The notes under the pieces: model-generated | Told to the model about the DNA's origin: nothing | Databases searched by the model: none | The model's input: the letters and a program-made list of their open reading frames with translations, nothing else | NCBI GenBank assembly: GCA_022844135.1 | Contig: JALHMG010000023.1 | Location: 22,625 to 86,624, forward strand | Source: Lysobacterales bacterium | GTDB taxonomy: Bacteria > Pseudomonadota > Gammaproteobacteria > Xanthomonadales > SZUA-5 | Direction of reading: 5' to 3' | Length of the DNA: 64,000 bases | Translations under genes and position numbers: made by a program | Shown: positions 53,347 through 63,885 of the stretch, piece by piece | How positions within the stretch are numbered: position 1 is the first letter of the stretch | How the letters are laid out: each line of letters begins with the position of its first letter

Positions 53347-53382
53347 ATTCAGGAGCTCAGCTCGGTTTTCATTAATTGTTCC

Positions 53383-56112
53383 TCACACCGTCTCCGGATT
53401 CGCCTTCTCGGTGTCGATGCCGTAGCGCTTGATCGCGGCCACAACCCGGCTGCGTTCGATGCTGCCGTCATCGGCCAGCGCCGAGAGTGCGGCCACGGCG
53501 ATGTGGTAGCGATCGACTTCGAAGAAGCGCCGCAGGTTCGCGCGGGTATCGCTGCGACCGAAGCCGTCGGTGCCGAGCACGGTGTAGCGCATGCCATGCG
53601 GCAGATACGGGCGGATCTGTTCGGCGTAGGCGCGCACATAGTCGGTGGCGGCGATGGCCGGGCCGCTCTGGTCCTTGAGCACCTGCGACACATAGCTCGC
53701 GCGCGGTTCGGCGCCCGGATGCAGACGATTGTGCCGTTCGCAGTCCGCGCCATCGCGGCGCAGCTCGTTGAAGCTCGGGCAGGAATAAATACTGGCGCTC
53801 ACGCCTTCATCCGCCGAAAGCAACTCCGCCGCCGCCATTGCCTCACGCAATATCGTGCCCGAGCCCAGCAAGTTGACGTGCAGCGTGTTGCTGTCCTTGT
53901 TCTTGGCCTTAGCCTTGCCCTTCCCAGACGCTTCACCGCCCCCGCGCCCCGCACTTAACAAGTACATCCCACGAATCACGCCCTGCGCCGCGCCCTCGGG
54001 CATCTCCGGGTGCGGGTAGTTTTCGTTCATCAGCGTGATGTAGTAGTACTCGTCTCGCTGCTCGGTGAGCATGCGCTGCATGCCGTGCTGCAGGATGACG
54101 GCCACCTCGAATGCAAAGGTTGGATCGTAGCTCTTGCAGTTCGGAATCGCGCCGGCGAGCAGATGCGAGTGGCCGTCTTCGTGTTGCAGACCCTCGCCGT
54201 TGAGCGTGGTGCGTCCCGCAGTGGCGCCAAGCAAAAAGCCGCGCGCGCGCATGTCGCCCGCGAGCCATGCGAGATCGCCGACGCGCTGCATGCCGAACAT
54301 CGAGTAGAAAATGAAGAACGGCAGCATCTGCAGATTATTGCTGCTGTAGCTGGTCGCGGCCGCCAGCCAGGACGAGAACGCGCCGGCTTCGGTAATGCCT
54401 TCCTGCAGCACTTGCCCCGCAGTGTCCTCGCGGTAGTACATCAGCTGATCGGCATCCATCGGCTTGTATTTCTGGCCGAATGGCGCATAGATGCCGATCT
54501 GCCGGAACAGGCCTTCCATGCCGAACGTGCGCGCCTCATCGGCCACGATCGGCACTGTGCGCGGGCCGACGTGCTGATCGCGCAAGATCACGTTCAGCGC
54601 CTGCACGAAGGCCATGGTCGTGGAGATTTCGCGCTCGCCGGAGGACTTCAGCAAGCGATCGAACACCGCCAGATCGGGCGTGGCCAGCGACTCGTCGGCC
54701 TTGCGCCGGCGCGCCGGCAGCGGTCCGCCGAGCGCCGCGCGTCGCGCCTGCATGTACTTGACCTCGGGCGAATCAGGCCCTGGGTGGTAGTACGGCACCT
54801 CATCGATCTTGTCGTCGCTGATCGGGATATTGAAGCGATCGCGGAACGCGCGCACCGCGGCGTTGTCGAGTTTCTTTTGCTGGTGCGTGATGTTCTGCGC
54901 TTCGCCAGCTTTGCCCATGCCGTAACCCTTGACGGTTTTGGCGAGGATCACCGTCGGCTGGCCTTGATGGTTGCTGGCGGCGTGATAAGCGGCATAGACC
55001 TTGTGCGGGTCGTGGCCGCCGCGGTTCAAATGCCAGATGTCCTCGTCGGCAAGATTGGTCACCATGGCCGCGGTTTCCGGCGTCTTGCCGAAGAAATTCT
55101 CGCGCGTGTACGCGCCGCCCTTGGCCTTGTAGTTCTGGTATTCGCCATCGACGGTATCCATCATGATCTTGCGCAGCATGCCCTTGGCATCGCGCGCGAA
55201 CAGGCCATCCCAATAGCTGCCCCAGAGCACCTTCAGCACATTCCACGAGGCGCCGCGGAACACGCCTTCGAGTTCCTGGATGATCTTGCCATTGCCGCGC
55301 ACGGGTCCGTCGAGGCGCTGCAGATTGCAGTTGATCACGAATATCAGATTGTCCAGGCCTTCGCGGCCCGCCAGCGAAATCGCGCCCAGGGATTCGGGCT
55401 CGTCGGTCTCGCCATCGCCCATGAAGCACCAGACCTTGCGGTTGCTCTTGGGGATCAGGCCGCGGTGTTCGAGGTACTTCCAGAAGCGTGCCTGATAGAT
55501 CGCCGTGATCGGACCCAAACCCATCGACACCGTGGGCGTTTGCCAGAACTCCGGCATCAGCCACGGATGCGGATATGAGCTGATGCCTTTGCCGTCGACC
55601 TCCATCCGGAAGTGATCGAGCTGCTCTTCCTTCAGGCGCCCCTCAAGGTAAGCGCGCGCGTAGATGCCCGGCGAGCTGTGGCCCTGGATGTACAACAAAT
55701 CGCCCGGGTGGCCGTTGCCGGCGGCGTGGAAGAAGTGGTTGAAGCCGACGTCATAGAGCGTGGCCGAGGAAGCGAAGCTGGCGATGTGGCCGCCAAGTTC
55801 GCCGGGGCGACGATTGGCGCGCACCACCATCGCCATCGCGTTCCAGCGCAGGATCGAGCGAATGCGCCATTCCATCGCGGCATCGCCGGGGCTCTTGGCC
55901 TCCAGGTGCGGCGGAATGGTGTTGATGTACTCCGTGGTCGGATCGAAAGGTAGAAATGCGCCCGCGCGGCGGCTGACTTCGACCATGCGATCGAGCAGGA
56001 AATGCGCGCGCTCCGGGCCATCGCGCTCGATCACCGCTTCCAGCGCATCCAGCCATTCCTGCGTTTCCAGCGCATCGATATCGGTGCGCGAAACATCCAC
56101 CTTCTGATCCAT
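53383..56112 (-). CDS. aceE: Pyruvate dehydrogenase E1 component (homodimeric)
   Basis: 909-aa thiamine-diphosphate enzyme that decarboxylates pyruvate and acetylates E2. Conserved GHIASFASSATLYDVGFNHFF, the ThDP site GDGETDEPESLGA...NCNLQRLDG, and HQQKKLD. ATG 56112 is chosen because GGGAGG lies four bases before; the frame is open to 56163. Length agrees with E. coli (887). aceF and lpd are not adjacent here. A Lys-rich insert (GKGKAKAKNKDSN) lies near residue 735. Confidence 0.97.
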   Translation of the reverse strand: MDQKVDVSRTDIDALETQEWLDALEAVIERDGPERAHFLLDRMVEVSRRAGAFLPFDPTTEYINTIPPHLEAKSPGDAAMEWRIRSILRWNAMAMVVRANRRPGELGGHIASFASSATLYDVGFNHFFHAAGNGHPGDLLYIQGHSSPGIYARAYLEGRLKEEQLDHFRMEVDGKGISSYPHPWLMPEFWQTPTVSMGLGPITAIYQARFWKYLEHRGLIPKSNRKVWCFMGDGETDEPESLGAISLAGREGLDNLIFVINCNLQRLDGPVRGNGKIIQELEGVFRGASWNVLKVLWGSYWDGLFARDAKGMLRKIMMDTVDGEYQNYKAKGGAYTRENFFGKTPETAAMVTNLADEDIWHLNRGGHDPHKVYAAYHAASNHQGQPTVILAKTVKGYGMGKAGEAQNITHQQKKLDNAAVRAFRDRFNIPISDDKIDEVPYYHPGPDSPEVKYMQARRAALGGPLPARRRKADESLATPDLAVFDRLLKSSGEREISTTMAFVQALNVILRDQHVGPRTVPIVADEARTFGMEGLFRQIGIYAPFGQKYKPMDADQLMYYREDTAGQVLQEGITEAGAFSSWLAAATSYSSNNLQMLPFFIFYSMFGMQRVGDLAWLAGDMRARGFLLGATAGRTTLNGEGLQHEDGHSHLLAGAIPNCKSYDPTFAFEVAVILQHGMQRMLTEQRDEYYYITLMNENYPHPEMPEGAAQGVIRGMYLLSAGRGGGEASGKGKAKAKNKDSNTLHVNLLGSGTILREAMAAAELLSADEGVSASIYSCPSFNELRRDGADCERHNRLHPGAEPRASYVSQVLKDQSGPAIAATDYVRAYAEQIRPYLPHGMRYTVLGTDGFGRSDTRANLRRFFEVDRYHIAVAALSALADDGSIERSRVVAAIKRYGIDTEKANPETV

Positions 56113-56238
56113 GAGGCCTCCCGAGCCGGCGACTTTAGACCAGGGATTATGGCGTGTTTCCATGGTCCAGGTTCTGGCGCTCAGGAGCTAATGAGGCGCT
56201 GCTGGTAGACTCGCGCGATTTCGAAGCCGTGAATACGA

Positions 56239-56415
56239 ATGCGCATGGATCGATCTGCGACTTTGTTGCCGACCAAACGGAGCGACAGTTCTGTCGTGGC
56301 AACCGGGCGCCAGCGTGTCGAAATCCGATTCGGCTTGATGGAAGGGCAGATCAAGATCGCAGACGACTTCGACGCGCCGCTTCCTTTGGAATGGTTGGAT
56401 TTGTTCGAGCAGTGA
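56239..56415 (+). pseudogene. Phd-type antitoxin fragment (58 codons)
   Basis: The last 25 residues, LMEGQIKIADDFDAPLPLEW then LDLFEQ, match the C-terminal signature of Phd/YefM antitoxins (GxIxIxDDFDxPLPxxxLxxFE). The usual N-terminal DNA-binding half is missing and replaced by unrelated residues, and no PIN or Doc toxin follows: only 80 bp separate it from trmL. Most likely a remnant; a short functional form cannot be ruled out. Confidence 0.55.
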
Positions 56416-56494
56416 CCGCCATTACGACGTCGCTGAGCCAGCTTCGGCTGCCTGGAAGAGACAAGATCAACGACTGCCTCGTCAGGTACACGGC

Positions 56495-56959
56495 ATGCTG
56501 CACCTGATCCTGCACCAACCGGAAATTCCGCCGAACACCGGCAATGCGATCCGCCTCGCGGCGAATACGGGCTTCGCATTGCACCTGATCGAACCGCTGG
56601 GGTTCGAGCTGGACGACAAGCGCCTGCGGCGTGCCGGGCTCGATTATCACGAGTACGCAACGCTCAAAGTCTGGCCCAGCTTGTCGGTCTGCGTCGAATC
56701 CCTGGGCATGCCGCGCGTATTCGCGCTGACGACCAAGGGCACACGCTCGGTCTACGACACCGCGTTCGCAGCGGGCGATGCGCTGCTGTTCGGCAGCGAG
56801 ACCAGCGGATTGCCGCCCGAGGTGCGCGAAGCGTTGCCGCCGGAGCAGCGTTTACGCTTGCCGATGATGCCCGGCTCGCGCAGTTTGAACCTGTCGAATG
56901 CCGTAGCGGTGGTGGCGTTCGAGGCGTGGCGGCAGTTGAACTTCGCCGGCAGCCGCTGA
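56495..56959 (+). CDS. trmL: tRNA (cytidine/uridine-34-2'-O)-methyltransferase TrmL
   Basis: 154-aa SPOUT enzyme modifying the wobble base of tRNA-Leu. Motifs QPEIPPNTGNAIRLAANTG, LLFGSETSGLP and LPMMPGSRSLNLSNAVAVV form the trefoil-knot SAM site. Length as in E. coli (157). It converges on ileS. Confidence 0.96.
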   Translation: MLHLILHQPEIPPNTGNAIRLAANTGFALHLIEPLGFELDDKRLRRAGLDYHEYATLKVWPSLSVCVESLGMPRVFALTTKGTRSVYDTAFAAGDALLFGSETSGLPPEVREALPPEQRLRLPMMPGSRSLNLSNAVAVVAFEAWRQLNFAGSR

Positions 56960-57012
56960 CCGGCACGCCTGACCGAGCTATCGGACACATCGTTCGAGCT
57001 AACGGCCGAGCA

Positions 57013-59808
57013 CTAGAACCACACCCTCGTTTCGCCCGCGCCGTCGATGTTCTCAACGCACCGCCCGCAGATTTCCGGGTGATCGGCGTGTGTGCCGACG
57101 TCTTCCACGTGGTGCCAGCAACGCACGCATTTGGCGGCCTCGCTGACGCGTGGAAGCACCGCCAAATTGCGTTCGATGCTCACCGCATTCTCGGGTGCGG
57201 TATCGGTGGACAGATCGACGCGAGACACGAGCAGAAGGAACTTTAGTTCGTCGGCCATTGGAAGTAGCTTCGCCTGATCCTCTGCCGATAGGTACACCGT
57301 GATTTCTGCATCGAGACCCGAGCCGATTTCTTTACTCTTGCGCAAAGGTTCGAGCGCCAATTGTGTGGCTTCGCGAATTCCCATCAGCGTGGGGATCGAA
57401 CTCCAGAGCACGTTGTCCCTCGGCATGGGTGAAAGATGCTCATACCACGTATAGAAGAGTGGCGAGGGATGTTCGCGTGCTGGCATGTATGACCAAATCT
57501 CGTCGGCCGTGAAAGAGAGAATCGGCGCGATCCAGCGCGTCAATGCCTCCAGCACATGGCACATTGCGGTTTGACTCGAGCGCCGAGCTGACGAAGCGCG
57601 CTGCAGCGTATACATCCGGTCCTTCACAACATCGAGATAGAACGCTCCGAGTTCGATGGCACAGAACGCATGCACGTCCTGGTAAATCTGGTGGAACTGA
57701 AAGTTCTTGTAGGCCTCGATCACTCTCTTTTGCGTCTCGTACGCTTGGCCGATCAGAAAGCGATCGAGCGGCAACAGTTCTTCGATCCGCAACGCATCAC
57801 GCGCCGGCTCGAACCCATTCAAGTTCGCCAGCAGATAACGGCAGGTATTGCGGATGCGCCGATAGGATTCGGACACCCGTTTCAAGATTTCATCCGAGAC
57901 GCTCATCTCGCCGCGGTAGTCGGTCGCTGCCACCCACAGTCGCAGCACATCGGCGCCGAGGGTTTTCATCACCTGCTGCGGCGCGACGACGTTGCCGGCG
58001 CTCTTGCTCATCTTTTTGCCGTGAGCGTCGACGGTGAAGCCGTGCGTCAGCACCTGGCGATAGGGCGCGACGCCGTACATGGCAACGCCCGTCAGCAGCG
58101 CCGAATGGAACCAGCCGCGATGTTGATCGGAGCCTTCCAGATAGATATCGACCGGCAACTCGCCTAAGTTGTTGCGACTGCCGATGACGGCCGTGTGCGA
58201 GACGCCGGACTCGAACCAGACATCGAGCGTGTCGGTGACCTTCTCGTAGCGATCGGCATCCTCGCCGAGCCACGTGGACGCATCGAGATCGAACCAGGCA
58301 TCGATGCCGCCGTGCTCGATCTGATCCGCCACGGCCTGCATCCATTCGACGGTGCGCGGGTGCGGCAGTTGTTTCTCGCGATCCACGAAGAGCGGAATCG
58401 GTACGCCCCAGGTGCGTTGCCGGGAGATGCACCAGTCTGGGCGGTTTTCGATCATCCCGTAGATGCGCTCGCGGCCCCAATCGGGAATCCAGCGCACGGC
58501 ATCGATGGCGGCCAGCGCATCTTTGCGTAAGTTCGCCGCATCCATGCTGATGAACCATTGCGGCGTAGCGCGGAAAATCGTCGGCGTTTTGTGGCGCCAG
58601 CAGTGCGCCACGCTGTGGTCGTACTCGCGATGGCTGAGCAGCGCGCCGCGCTCGCCAAGCAAGGCGATAATCTGCGGGTTGGCGTCTTTGATGCGCATGC
58701 CGCCGAACAACGGCAGCTCCGCGCTATAGCGCGAGTCGCCGCCGACCGGATTGAGCACCTCGCTGCTGTAGCGCTTGACGGCATGAAAGTCCTCGACGCC
58801 ATAGGCCGGCGCGCAGTGCACCAGACCCGTGCCATCGTCGGCGCTCACATGGTCGGAGATGATCAACAGCGAGATGCGATCGTAAAACGGATGGTGCACG
58901 TCGCAGCGTTCGAGTCGGGCGCCGCTGGTGGTCGCAACGATCTCGCCGGTCGCACCGAAGCGCTTCAAACACGAGTCCACCAGCGATTCGGCCAGAAGCA
59001 GATGGCCACGCTCGGTTTTCACCAGCGCATACGTGAGTTCGGCGCCCACGGCGACTGCCTGATTGGCGGGCAGCGTCCAGGGGGTTGTCGTCCAGATCAC
59101 GAGGCTCGCATCGTCGATACTTCCGGGCAGTCCGAAGGCCTCCGCCAGCGCCGCGCCATCGACAAAACGGAACGCCACATCGATCGCCGGATCGACCTTG
59201 TTGCCATATTCGATTTCCGCCTCGGCGAGCGCGCTCTGGCAGTCGAAGCACCAGTGCACCGGTTTGAAGCCGCGCACCACGTGGCCGCGCTCAACGATTT
59301 TGGCGAGGCTGCGCACGATGCCGGCTTCATAGCTGTAGTCCATGGTGCGATACGGGTTCTCCCATTCGCCCAACACCCCAAGGCGCTTGAAATCTTCGCG
59401 CTGGCGATCGATCTGCTCGCTTGCGTAGCGTCGGCACTCGGCGCGGAATGCGCGTGCGTCGAGTTTCTGGCCGACCTTGCCGTGTTTTTTCTCCACCGCC
59501 ACTTCAATCGGCAGACCATGGCAATCCCACCCCGGCACATACGGCGCGCAAAAACCCGCCAGCAATCGGCTCTTGACGACGATGTCCTTCAAAATCTTGT
59601 TGACCGCGTGGCCGATGTGGATATCGCCATTCGCGTACGGCGGGCCATCGTGCAGTACAAACAAAGGCCGATCCGCTGCGTGCTTCTGGATCGCGTGGTA
59701 GCGATCGGTGGCCGCCCACTCCGCCAACCGGATCGGTTCGCGCTGCGGCAGATCCGCCTTCATCGGAAAGTCGGTGACCGGGAGCGAGATGGTGTGCTTG
59801 TAGTCCAT
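57013..59808 (-). CDS. ileS: Isoleucyl-tRNA synthetase
   Basis: 931-aa class I enzyme. HIGH-type motif [17 protein letters not shown], editing domain, KMSKS in [18 protein letters not shown], and a C-terminal zinc site with CVRCW and [11 protein letters not shown] 59808 begins [18 protein letters not shown] as in the family. It follows ribF with a 195-bp gap; the classical ribF-ileS-lspA order stops here, as lspA is not downstream. Confidence 0.98.
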   Translation of the reverse strand: MDYKHTISLPVTDFPMKADLPQREPIRLAEWAATDRYHAIQKHAADRPLFVLHDGPPYANGDIHIGHAVNKILKDIVVKSRLLAGFCAPYVPGWDCHGLPIEVAVEKKHGKVGQKLDARAFRAECRRYASEQIDRQREDFKRLGVLGEWENPYRTMDYSYEAGIVRSLAKIVERGHVVRGFKPVHWCFDCQSALAEAEIEYGNKVDPAIDVAFRFVDGAALAEAFGLPGSIDDASLVIWTTTPWTLPANQAVAVGAELTYALVKTERGHLLLAESLVDSCLKRFGATGEIVATTSGARLERCDVHHPFYDRISLLIISDHVSADDGTGLVHCAPAYGVEDFHAVKRYSSEVLNPVGGDSRYSAELPLFGGMRIKDANPQIIALLGERGALLSHREYDHSVAHCWRHKTPTIFRATPQWFISMDAANLRKDALAAIDAVRWIPDWGRERIYGMIENRPDWCISRQRTWGVPIPLFVDREKQLPHPRTVEWMQAVADQIEHGGIDAWFDLDASTWLGEDADRYEKVTDTLDVWFESGVSHTAVIGSRNNLGELPVDIYLEGSDQHRGWFHSALLTGVAMYGVAPYRQVLTHGFTVDAHGKKMSKSAGNVVAPQQVMKTLGADVLRLWVAATDYRGEMSVSDEILKRVSESYRRIRNTCRYLLANLNGFEPARDALRIEELLPLDRFLIGQAYETQKRVIEAYKNFQFHQIYQDVHAFCAIELGAFYLDVVKDRMYTLQRASSARRSSQTAMCHVLEALTRWIAPILSFTADEIWSYMPAREHPSPLFYTWYEHLSPMPRDNVLWSSIPTLMGIREATQLALEPLRKSKEIGSGLDAEITVYLSAEDQAKLLPMADELKFLLLVSRVDLSTDTAPENAVSIERNLAVLPRVSEAAKCVRCWHHVEDVGTHADHPEICGRCVENIDGAGETRVWF

Positions 59809-60003
59809 GCTTTTTCTTCTTCTGGTCGCGCCATGGCGCGACGCTTGGGGCGGTACGGAATTGGGTTGCCGGGACGGGTTGCGGAGTGCGGCGATCCTGC
59901 AAACAGCATCTTGGTTCACACGAAGCCACGAAGAAAGAACGCTGGCCTTGCCGCTTCGTGCCTATATGTCTTCGTGCGAACTACTGCCGCTTTCTCCGCT
60001 CAA

Positions 60004-60951
60004 TCAGCCGCCAGTCAAGGTGGCCGCGCTCGACTGAGGCGCTGCGGACAAAAGCCCCCGCGCCTCGACTGCGTCGCGCCGAATTTGTTCTACCAATGCA
60101 TCGAGCGACGCAAAATGCCATTCGTCCCGTTGCTTGGCAACGAATTCCACCGACAGGCGCTGGCCATACAAGTCGCCGGCATAGTCCAGCAGATGCACTT
60201 CGAGCAGCAATTCCTTGCCGCCGACGGCCGGTCGATAGCCCAGCGACGCGACGCCAGGGTGCCCGGTCAGGCCGGCCCCACTGACGCGGACCGCGAAAAT
60301 GCCGGAGAACCCCAGCGAATCCTGCGGCCAGCGGATATTGGCGGTCGGAAAGCCGAGTTGTCGACCTAACTGCTGGCCGCGCACGACGCGGCCCTCATAA
60401 CAATAACGGCGGCCGAGCAATCGTGCGGCGCGATCGAAGTCGCTCGCGATCAGTGCCTGACGGACAGCCGTGGCGCTGATAACGCTGTCGCCTTCGCGTA
60501 CCGGCGGGACGACGTTCACCTCGAACCCATAGCGAGGCGCAAGCGCGAGCAGCGTATCGGCATCGCCTGCGCGCTTATGGCCGAATCGAAAATTCGGTCC
60601 CACCAGAACCTGTCGCGCTGCGAGACGTTGGCGCAAAACGACGCGTACGAATTCTTCGGGCGACATCGCTGCCAGCGCCGCGTTGAAGCGCAACGCCAGC
60701 ACGCGCTCAGCGCCGGCGGCCCGGAGCAGGCGGTAACGCATCGCCATCGGGGTCAGGCGCAGCGTGGACTCGCGGTTGAAAAAATGCCGCGGCAGCGGCT
60801 CGAACGTCAGCGCGGTCGGAATCAGCGTGTCATCCGCCTGCGCGACGCACAGCGCCAGGAGCGCGGCGTGGCCGCGATGCACGCCATCGAAGGCGCCGAT
60901 CGCGACTGCAGAAGGCTTGGTGGTGGGCGTTGCGAGATTTCGTACCAGCAT
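60004..60951 (-). CDS. ribF: Bifunctional riboflavin kinase/FAD synthetase
   Basis: 315 aa. N-terminal nucleotidyltransferase (AIGAFDGVHRGHAALL, LVGPNFRFGHKRAGD) and C-terminal kinase (GRRYCYEGRVVRGQQLGRQLGFPTANI). Makes FMN then FAD. ATG 60951 sets the family N-terminus (MLVRNLATP); the frame extends further but not convincingly. ileS lies downstream. Confidence 0.96.
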   Translation of the reverse strand: MLVRNLATPTTKPSAVAIGAFDGVHRGHAALLALCVAQADDTLIPTALTFEPLPRHFFNRESTLRLTPMAMRYRLLRAAGAERVLALRFNAALAAMSPEEFVRVVLRQRLAARQVLVGPNFRFGHKRAGDADTLLALAPRYGFEVNVVPPVREGDSVISATAVRQALIASDFDRAARLLGRRYCYEGRVVRGQQLGRQLGFPTANIRWPQDSLGFSGIFAVRVSGAGLTGHPGVASLGYRPAVGGKELLLEVHLLDYAGDLYGQRLSVEFVAKQRDEWHFASLDALVEQIRRDAVEARGLLSAAPQSSAATLTGG

Positions 60952-61113
60952 GTGGACAAACAAGCGCCGCGCGTCGGGCGCCGGGACGCGGAGTATAGAA
61001 GAGCGGCTCGCGAGCACGCCGTGTAGCGAACGCCAGTTTTCGGGCTTTCCAAACGAAGCGAGCGCGGCCACTGGCCGCGCTCGCCCTCGATGTCGCAAAT
61101 TTGCGTGAAGCGA

Positions 61114-61644
61114 CTACAACGGGTCGTCTTCGATCAATCGTGCGCCCAATTGGTTGCCGTTGCACCAGAACATCGTGCCTTCGTAAACCACCGGATTGTG
61201 GCGCGACCGCTGGCCGTAGTTCTGACCGTTGAGCGTCAGGTTTCCGCCGGAACAGCCCGCGTCCCAGACTTGCTTTTGGCGCGAGCGCTGGATGCGTACC
61301 GGGCCAATCCAATTGAAGCTGCGGTCGGCGGCGCTAAACGTTGCCTGTTCGCCAGAAATGAGATTCCCGCCGATATCCACCGTTGCGTTGCCAGTCAACT
61401 CGCCGTGGACAATGAGTTTGCCATCGAACAGCCAGTAAAGGTCGCGCGCCGATGCCGTGACCAAATACGGTTTGCGCGCCGCGTCGAACTCGATCACCGT
61501 GATGCCGTTGGTGTGGCGAAAAAACTTCATCGAAGTTCCGTCAATGCGGCCGAAGCGAGCGCCGTCTGAGCTCGATTCCACTTCGCGCTGCGCGCTCGCA
61601 GCTGTCGAGATGAGTGCCAGCAGTATCACCATGAACCATCGCAT
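61114..61644 (-). CDS. Exported protein of unknown function
   Basis: 176 aa with a signal peptide (MRWFMVILLALISTAASAQ). The rest is beta-rich (MKFFRHTNGITVIEFD, LYWLFDGKLIVHGELTGNATVDIGG) with two Cys near the C-terminus (AGCSGG and FWCNGN) that could pair in the periplasm. No family recognised. The gap 61645-61884 shows no gene. Confidence 0.8.
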   Translation of the reverse strand: MRWFMVILLALISTAASAQREVESSSDGARFGRIDGTSMKFFRHTNGITVIEFDAARKPYLVTASARDLYWLFDGKLIVHGELTGNATVDIGGNLISGEQATFSAADRSFNWIGPVRIQRSRQKQVWDAGCSGGNLTLNGQNYGQRSRHNPVVYEGTMFWCNGNQLGARLIEDDPL

Positions 61645-61884
61645 ATTTGCCCCCTATGGCATTGCAGAGGGATGCCTGATACATGCATTGTCAAATAAAT
61701 GTCAACTGACGCTTTACCGTCGACAAGGACTTGATTGGCAATTTGTGCGGTCTGTCACGCAATTTCAACCGCTGCCGGCACGTTGTTTGCCGGAGGGCAG
61801 CTCCGCCGATGGCTGACAATGCCGCTGGGTTCTCACCGTGAACCCGACCCACAGTGGAGGAAACGCCTGCGCCGGGTAAACGGA

Positions 61885-62832
61885 TTACAGGCGCCGCAAT
61901 TCGGCCGTGGGTTCCGCGCGTTCCCACACTTCGTCGAAGTAGCGTTTCAGCTCATCGCGGCGTGGCGCATAGTGCAGATCGCCCTCGGCTTCATAACGAT
62001 CGCCAAAGGGGCGATACAAAAAGCCGCCCTGATCGTTGAGCGCGAAGGCGCCGGCGTAGCCAAGGTCGTCCTGCGCCGGCGTTCGAATGCGGATCAGGCT
62101 CGACAGGCGCTGCGCCAGATCCACGAGACGATGGCCCTCGCGCGCCGCTCGGGTCGAATCCTGGAGCAGGATCTTGACGCTGGCCATGCGGCCCGACAAG
62201 GCAACGCGCCGGACGGCGGCGCTGATATCGGCCTGGCTCAGTACCGGCGGATCGAAATCGCGGGTGTACAAACAGAACTCATGTCTGGCGCCGTGGATCA
62301 ATTGCAGCAACGCATCGTGCAGCTCGCCAGCGCGCGTCGCTGTCAGGCGCTTGCTGTCGCTGGCCACAGCAGGCCGCAGCAGGGCAGGGTGCGGCAACGG
62401 TTGAGGCAGCTCCAGCTGCATCGCTTGATGGGCCACGCCGTGCGCATCGAACGATGGGCCGTGGGTCGTAAAACCAAAACGCGCGTAAAAGCCTGTCGCG
62501 GCGAGTGTGGCTTGCAAGCTCAAGCGTCGCAGGCCGAAACTCTGCGCGCGTTCGATCAGATGTCGCAGCAGCGCCGCGCCGACGCCCTGGCCGCGCCACT
62601 GCGGCAGCACTGCCATGCGCGAGACCTCGCCGCGTTGGGTCAAGCGTCCGCAGCCGATGACCAATCCCTCGCGCGTTCGCGCCAGCACGTGGTCGGCGGA
62701 CGCGTCTTCCGCATCGGTCTCTTCGCGCGCGATTCCCAGTTCGTCATTGAACGCCGCACCGCGGACCGCAAGCAGTTCGGCTGCGTCTACACTCCAGGCA
62801 GCCGGCTCGAGAAAGTAGCGATCATCGATCAT
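61885..62832 (-). CDS. GNAT acetyltransferase with extra C-terminal domain
   Basis: 315 aa. Residues about 1-145 are a GNAT domain with acetyl-CoA loop QWRGQGVGAALL and ATGFYARFGF. The C-terminal half (from about 165) is a separate domain, with HDALLQLIHGARHEFCLYTRDFDPPVL, possibly phospholipase-D-like in fold; I know it only as an unnamed DUF joined to GNATs in Xanthomonadales. Substrate unknown. It diverges from the acuI-like gene. Confidence 0.87.
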   Translation of the reverse strand: MIDDRYFLEPAAWSVDAAELLAVRGAAFNDELGIAREETDAEDASADHVLARTREGLVIGCGRLTQRGEVSRMAVLPQWRGQGVGAALLRHLIERAQSFGLRRLSLQATLAATGFYARFGFTTHGPSFDAHGVAHQAMQLELPQPLPHPALLRPAVASDSKRLTATRAGELHDALLQLIHGARHEFCLYTRDFDPPVLSQADISAAVRRVALSGRMASVKILLQDSTRAAREGHRLVDLAQRLSSLIRIRTPAQDDLGYAGAFALNDQGGFLYRPFGDRYEAEGDLHYAPRRDELKRYFDEVWERAEPTAELRRL

Positions 62833-62901
62833 CGGAATCCTCCATCAGCCATTCTCAGGATAGCGCGTAGACTGCTCCAAGCCCTCTTATCGGAATTCGC
62901 C

Positions 62902-63885
62902 ATGAACGAGACCTTCCGCGCATTTCGCATTCACGAGCCGCACCGCGCCGGTATCGAAACGCTCACACTGGGCGATATCAACGACGGCGAAGTAACGGTG
63001 CGCGTGGCGTACTCCAGCGTCAACTACAAGGACGCGCTGGCGGGCACTGGAACCGGCAAAATCCTGCGTCGCTTTCCGCTCGTTGGCGGCATCGATCTCG
63101 CTGGCCATGTCGTCGCTTCGCGCGACCCGAGGTTTCGCGAGGGCGATCCGATCCTGGTCACCGGCTCGGGCTTATCCGAACACCGCGATGGCGGCTATAG
63201 CGAGCTGATGCGCGTTGAGGCGGCGTGGGTTGTGCCGCTGCCGCCGAACCTGTCGCTGCGCGAAGCGATGGGCATCGGCACCGCCGGGTTTACCGCCGCG
63301 CTGAGCCTGTGGCGCATGCTGGCCGCCGGTCAAAAGCCGGACATGGGACCCATCGTGGTCACCGGCGCCACCGGCGGCGTCGGGGTTCTGGCCATCGATA
63401 TCTTCACCCGCGCCGGTTTCGAAGTTCACGCGATTACCGGCAAGCCCGACCAGATCGAGTTCTTGACCAGCCTCGGCGCACAGCAATGCATCAGCCGGGA
63501 CGGCTTGTACTTCGGGCAGCGACCGATGGAGAGCGCCACCTGGGCTGGCGCGGTCGATAACGTCGGCGGCGAGATGCTTTCGGGTTTGACGCGAATGATC
63601 AAACCGTGGGGCTCGATCGCCAGTTGCGGTCTGGCCGGCGGAACGTCGCTGCACACCACCGTCATGCCGTTCATCATCCGTGGCATCAGCCTGATCGGCA
63701 TCAATTCCTCCGGCACGCCGTATCCGATTCGAAGCGATCTTTGGCAGCGCCTGGCGAACGAATGGCGGCCAAGGCACCTCGATCGGATCATCACCGAAGA
63801 GGTCACGCTCGACGATTTGCCGACAGTGTTTCAGCGCCTCGTGGGCGGCGGCGGGCGCGGGCGGACGGTGGTGAAGGTGAGCTAG
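62902..63885 (+). CDS. acuI: Acrylyl-CoA reductase/quinone oxidoreductase, AcuI/YhdH type
   Basis: 327-aa zinc-free MDR reductase. N-terminal VAYSSVNYKDALAGTGTGKILRRFPLVGGIDLAG and NADPH motif VTGATGGVGVLAI, as in AcuI and YhdH. Reduces acryloyl-CoA or related enoyl compounds with NADPH. Symbol by family similarity. Behind it (63886-64000) no gene is seen. Confidence 0.88.
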   Translation: MNETFRAFRIHEPHRAGIETLTLGDINDGEVTVRVAYSSVNYKDALAGTGTGKILRRFPLVGGIDLAGHVVASRDPRFREGDPILVTGSGLSEHRDGGYSELMRVEAAWVVPLPPNLSLREAMGIGTAGFTAALSLWRMLAAGQKPDMGPIVVTGATGGVGVLAIDIFTRAGFEVHAITGKPDQIEFLTSLGAQQCISRDGLYFGQRPMESATWAGAVDNVGGEMLSGLTRMIKPWGSIASCGLAGGTSLHTTVMPFIIRGISLIGINSSGTPYPIRSDLWQRLANEWRPRHLDRIITEEVTLDDLPTVFQRLVGGGGRGRTVVKVS

